DNA of 64,000 nucleotides from contig JAMWBK010000001.1 of assembly GCA_029953675.1 (NCBI GenBank), positions 2,393,001 to 2,457,000 on the forward strand. The letters run 5' to 3'. Source of the DNA: Rhodosorus marinus (Eukaryota > Rhodophyta > Stylonematophyceae > Stylonematales > Stylonemataceae). Below are positions 59,575 to 64,000 of this stretch, piece after piece (position 1 is the first letter of the stretch; each line of letters opens with the position of its first letter). Position numbers and translations under genes: made by a program. The notes below the pieces were generated by a model. It ran no database searches. It saw only the letters and a list, made by a program, of their open reading frames with translations, and had not been told where the DNA came from.

Positions 59575-61171
59575 ACTTCCAAATCTGCCCTTGACCCCTA
59601 TGCCCGCCACCGCTACTTCCACCCTCCCTCTAATGACAAAACAACCTCCTCCAATCAACCCCCGCGGCCCCCAACTTCTCCAATCGCTAATTCACGCCAT
59701 GCTCAAAACCCGTCCTTCCCCGGCATCCCTAGAGCAACAACCCCCAATCCTACCCCAGAAAAAGCAGCCGCCTTGACCAACACATCGATGAGGTTTCTCA
59801 ATCCAAGACGTTCCTCCTCAACCGGATACAGTACCACCACGGCCATCCGACCAAACAGGAGACGATACCCAATGTGCATGCTTGCTTGTCCACCGCCTAG
59901 CCCAGCCTAGGCCTAGCCTAGCCTAGCCAAACGCCATCCATCAACAACCGCACCCACCCCCCGACAGAATAAAATTTCACCCCTTCTCTCTTCTTTACTT
60001 TAGCAAACCGTTCGTCATCGGTGTTATCTGTTTTGTTTCCCCCCCGTCCCTCCGTTGTCGTAGCTCAAGGCCCACGTATACCCTTTGCTGGAACTTCCAC
60101 CACCATAGCGGTTTGGCAGCATTTGACTTCAACATCGATGTTTTCAGTCCGGCTCGGGAGACGCGCAATACAAGATCGACCCCGTGGCGGAAGGAATCTT
60201 TCGATACAATTTTAAACAAGGGGTTGGTAATTAAAACACTATGTTTCAAAGTGGACTTGCGGAAGGGGGGGTAGGGAAGTTTCGATCATGGTTTTTTATT
60301 GCTTAGATGTTGATCAGGACGGTATTTCGGGAAGAGGAGAACTGGGAGAGGCCCGCATTGGCTTGTTTGCAAGGATCTTTCAGAAGTCTCCCTGGGACTA
60401 GTTCATGGGTAAAGAGCTGTGCTTGGTTGTGTAGAAAAGCGTGTAATCGACGAGTCCATGGCACTGCAGGGTTCTAGCGCATGCCCCATTGAGGGGACGA
60501 TGGGCACATATCTTCACTCTTCGGCGGAGCTCCTAGTCGATGTTATCCACTGAGAGCAAACGCTGAAGGACTTGTCTCCGCACTACGAAACCTGGTTCCT
60601 TCGAGATTAGGAGATATTTTAATAAGAATCGCGCACAGTTGGAACGAACCAGGTCAGGGCAATCTACGAAGGCGGGATGAGCTGCATCAACACGAACGTG
60701 GTGCATATCCCCTGCAAAAGCTACCGTGCCATTGAGCTCCAAATGCCTACAGCCTGACCATATCTGCGTTACGCTCATACTCACCTTCGAGGACACGTTG
60801 CCTTTGACTAGACAGCGTCGCTTGCGGCAGGGAGCACAAGCACCCGTTGGAGCTCCTCAGAAGTCTGGACGCCAAAAGATAGCCTCTCGGGCCCCTGCTC
60901 GAGAGAACCAAAGTTGACGTTGAGACTCCTCAATGGTTCATGAGAAGCCTCAGAGTGCCGTATGACTGGCTAAGATGACAAGTTGAGGGAGTCATCAAAG
61001 GGTCTCGTCCCGAACTTTGGAAATTGCGGGTGGAAGGGAGTGCTGGGGATTTCTATCCATATTGAATGCACAGGAACAACGGACTCCTCTTATCGATCAA
61101 ATAGTTCTGTGCTCAGAGGTGCTGAAGAGGAATCTGGTAAACTATTTACAAACCACAATTGACTTCTGTGA
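59575..61171. other. Intergenic, with a possible two-exon minus-strand gene end
   Basis: A minus-strand frame ending at 60533 (DMHHVRVDAAHPAFVDCPDL ... SVDNID) can be joined across gtgagt (60783-60788) and an acceptor near 60717 to a segment reading CAPCRKRRCLVKGN. No start or family could be found, so it is not called. 59895-59930 holds gcctagcctag repeats. The rest is unremarkable. Confidence 0.25.
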
Positions 61172-63309
61172 CTAAGTACGAGAGGTCCGCTGAGGAAGTC
61201 GTGACTCCAACTCCACCGCGTCGTTCAAGAGCAAGTTTTTCCCCAGCAACCCGAGGCAGAAGGAAATGACCGCGGCCACAGTCATGCCTCCTGCTGGCAG
61301 TCCGTACCCGAGCTGGGAGGTTATCGCGCAAGCAATGAGGAAGGGGATGGTATCTTCAGCCTAGAAAATCCGACATCCGAAAAGAAAAGGTCAACATTTG
61401 GATAAGAGTAATAGTGACTCTACAGCGAATGTCCGAGCTCTCCCGTACTCGATCGTTGACCGTGGCAAGACTCACCATCAGAATGGTTCTCTTGCTGACG
61501 TTAAATCCCGAGAGAAGTGTGCTAGTGAACCTGGGCAACACCAGCAGCAAGCTCCCTACAAAACAAAAGTAGATCATAGACCCCGCGCCAACATGAATGT
61601 TCTCATAAGTCAATCTATAAGCGACCGCCGCAGGAACCGCAAGGACAACCGCCGCCAACATATATCTGAGGTTATCCAACTCCCATGCGTCGTTGAACCC
61701 TGCTCCGAGTCTATCTCTAAACGATTTACTAGCCTAAGGCATGGCGCTCATTCTCAGCAATCCTGAATAGGAGCCTGTTCAGTATCCCTACTATCCGCGC
61801 TCTCTCCTGGCAGCTTACCTCACTGATGGCAAAGGATGCAATCACAAGACAAACGCCAAGTACTCTGTGCGGTCTAAAGTGAGCGCTGAAGAAACCAAGC
61901 TGTGGATTAGCCCGCCGCATGAGCTTCTCCTGAGGGCTCTCATAATCTGCGAAAACAGACAATATGTAGGCAAGGCTCAAGGTGAACATGACGACTTTTG
62001 GAAAGCGCCTGGATTTTCTCCATGTACTCTAGTGTAGTGTCCGTACCGTTCGCAATTGTATCATCGTAAGACGCCCCACTGTCGTACTCATAAATGTAAG
62101 GATCTCCATCAGCTCCGACGTCCTTATAGGCCTCAATGAGCTTCCTTCGAGACGCTTCATCGGCCTCGTAGGAAAGCTGCTCCTCGTGTTCGTCGTCATC
62201 GCCATATTCAGATCCTGATGAATGTCAACAGAGCGTGTTAGCTTTGGCGTAAGCTGAAAACCCCAACTTTGTTCATGGATGATGGGTTGCCGGACTTGCC
62301 ATCATCCTCCACCAAGAGTTTCCTCGTAGACCTGTTATGCCCCTCCACGGTCTCTGTTTTCGCTGATATCCGTTGGTTCTGAATGAGCAACGGAAGTGTA
62401 CCCGTTTTAGAGCTTGGATTGGGTTGCTACTCTTGTTGACTATGGAACAGCTCAAGACCACTCACCGATTCGAATTGTTGTGCAAGAATTTTCGCTTTTA
62501 TCAGTTTCTCAGCGGTCAATTCTGGATCCATTGCTGCGTCTGGCTTTCTGGAACGAAACTTCGAAAGCGTTTCACCCAGTTTCAGCTTTTCGAGAGCGAC
62601 GCGAGCATCACGAGCAATCTTGAGGTCATCAACAGCGTGGACGTCCCTCTGCATTCTTCCGCTAGCGTCGTACATTAAAAGCGCGTAGGCGGCTACAAAC
62701 TGGGGAAACACGAAGACGCAGGGGAGAATCGTTCTCGGTGCTATTAGCTTCATCAAAAATCGTTTCAAACTAGAAACTGTGACCTAGCTACTCGCGGAGA
62801 AAGGATTTTTTACCAGAAGCAGCGCTCTTAGCTTATTCCGCTGAAACGTTGACCGCCGCGAAAAAACTGATCCGATATACGCAAACGGAACGCTACAAGA
62901 ATCAAGGATAACTGTCCTAAGAGGCCCACATTCCCGCAGCCCCGCAGTCCAGGCAGCTACGCTTGTCAGGGTGATCAGTCCGAGCAGAGCGACCTGGCGT
63001 TTCAAGGTAAGAGTTCAGAAAAAGCAATCACGTTGCCTTATTCACCACGGTAGAGGCGGGCTTTTGCAGGTTGGCAGTCACCTGTGCTAACATTCCACGA
63101 CTTAAGGACTTCACCTTGAACTGCGTGAGCGCGGATATGGAAAGGATTGCCCCGAGGCAGGCGATGAAGAGGAAAAGCACGATAGGCAGCCGATGGGATC
63201 GCAGCGCGTGGAAAGCACCAAACAGGGCAAGTATATACAAGATCCTGCTTACGGCGAGCGCCCTAAAAGCTTTCGTTGCCTCCCTCATACTACCTGCAGA
63301 GCTGACCAA
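61172..63309 (-). CDS. Multi-pass membrane protein resembling the N-terminal half of ZnT5/MTP12, 8 exons
   Basis: Exon model on the minus strand: 63309-63082, 62993-62814, 62699-62466, 62426-62300, 62214-62047, 61946-61819, 61733-61476, 61360-61172; 1,512 nt, 503 residues, frame kept. The intron after 62300 is GC..AG (donor gcaagt); the others are GT..AG. N-terminal helices AVSRILYILALFGAF and IVLFLFIACLGAILSI, then AGLRECGPLRTVILDS and LRALLLFVAAYALLMYD parallel the ZnT5/MTP12 segment GLTLCGPLRTLLLFEHSD and its next helix. A long charged loop (VEDDGSEYGDDDEHEEQLSY) follows, then more helices (RVLGVCLVIASFAIS, YMLAAVVLAVPAAVAY, MIYFCFVGSLLLVLP, IPFLIACAITSQLG, TVAAVISFCLGLLG). The frame then stops; the cation-diffusion domain with its HxxxD/DxxxD zinc sites is absent here and downstream. 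Function unknown; a partner of zinc transport in the Golgi is a guess. Confidence 0.65.
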
Positions 63310-63650
63310 GAGTGTCCGACCTCGACTTCACACATCAACGAGTGCATCAACGAACAAACACTCTTCCAAAGCGCCCGAACTGCAATTCGCACGGGCTTCA
63401 GACCGTTCCGTTAGGCACTCCGTCATCCGTCCACAACCTAGGAATCGCGACCCCAAACGCAAATTGCTTCGTTCTTCTCGTCCAGGACAAGGACCTGAGT
63501 AACTGCGACCACGACCTCCCATCTCGGAAAACCCAGAATCGCGTGGAATCCTGAGCTCAGCTGGACAGCCCAAAGGGCCCATAATCTATAATATTCCCTC
63601 AGATATAGATTTTAACCAGTAATAAAATATATCTATTGTTGTCATTGTCG
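63310..63650. other. 5' flank of the ZnT5-like gene
   Basis: Presumed promoter and 5' UTR; no TATA box or gene is seen. Confidence 0.3.
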
Positions 63651-63787
63651 TAGGGTTGGCACAAGCCAAGTGGGTCGGGTTTTTCGCTGTTTACGACCCA
63701 CCCACCCCCTTAAATCCCCCGGTTTTGAGGGTTAACCCCTTCTGGTTCGTAAACAGAGAAAACCCGACCCACTTGGTGCAACCCTAA
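63651..63787 (+). mobile_element. Foldback MITE, copy M6
   Basis: Left tagggttggcacaagccaag then tgggtcgggtttttcgctgt, right aaacccgacccacttggtgc aaccctaa. The arms pair over about 34 nt. It is the only repeat in the intron-rich right part. Confidence 0.8.
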
Positions 63788-64000
63788 TTATCGTATTTTA
63801 TGGAAGAAATTGGAGAGCAAAAAATAGGGCTGTAGATATCGCCGCTAATCTTCTTTAGGGATTTTCTGTCTCCTTCGTTTTTTCCCGTTTACTAGTTCGT
63901 GAGTGATTACAGGGGAAACTTCTGCATGTTCCAACAGCTTGCCCGTCAATGTCAGACCTGAACCTGCTCAACCAAACAGTCCGCGCTTTGCAGTTTAGTT
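63788..64000. other. Window end, nothing recognised
   Basis: No frame, repeat or RNA is visible in the last 213 bp. Confidence 0.3.

Noticed and set aside
59890..59935. gcctagcctag repeats as telomere-like sequence
   Set aside because: Only a few units, within an intergenic region, not matching a known telomere unit.
60533..60796. Minus-strand frame as the missing CDF domain of the ZnT5-like gene
   Set aside because: It lacks the paired HxxxD/DxxxD helices and any membrane segments.

Overview
This window is nuclear DNA from a eukaryote. The evidence is spliceosomal introns with GT..AG (and one GC..AG) borders, an ERGIC/Erv46-type secretory-pathway gene, a mitochondrial-carrier gene, an intronless nuclear-type tRNA-Trp, and abundant non-LTR retrotransposons. 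The taxon cannot be fixed from the sequence. Compact introns (about 75-165 nt), roughly balanced base composition and several genes whose closest remembered relatives are bacterial suggest a microbial or algal protist.

Layout. (1) 1-15,063 is almost entirely retrotransposon: six copies in the window belong to a restriction-like-endonuclease (RLE) non-LTR family, called RLE-A here, four of them whole or large and nested here. The best copy (2197-7014) carries ORF1, a small ORF1b and an RT-zinc finger-RLE ORF2. (2) 15,064-22,300 holds a tandem pair of intronless genes for small secreted proteins, with a retropepsin fragment behind them. (3) 22,300-39,300 mixes retroelement debris (many 3' ends of a second RLE family, RLE-B; a Ty3/gypsy RNase H fragment; a foldback MITE family) with a 1,244-residue secreted sugar-dehydrogenase-like multidomain protein and a 363-residue secreted orphan. 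(4) 39,300-52,000 holds the paralogue of the multidomain protein and two paralogous zinc-free MDR oxidoreductases, separated by RLE-A, RLE-B and RLE-C 3' ends and a broken SDR gene. (5) 52,600-63,300 is a compact intron-rich block: a small unrecognised gene, tRNA-Trp, an Erv46/ERGIC3 homologue, an SLC25A44-like mitochondrial carrier, and a membrane protein resembling only the N-terminal half of ZnT5/MTP12. One MITE closes the window.

Two themes stand out. First, the window splits into a repeat-rich accessory part, whose genes are intronless, present as paralogue pairs and bacterial-like, and a repeat-poor core part whose genes are intron-rich and typically eukaryotic. Second, RLE elements repeatedly sit directly behind the 3' tail of another copy of the same family in the same orientation, which suggests they target their own tail. 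RLE-A also has an uncommon layout, ORF1 / hairpin / ORF1b overlapping ORF2 by 13 nt, kept in two diverged copies, and an RT active-site motif YHDD instead of the usual YADD/FADD.

Spliced gene models were assembled by hand from reading frame, splice consensus and remembered family sequences. Identities to outside families are recollections, not database results.
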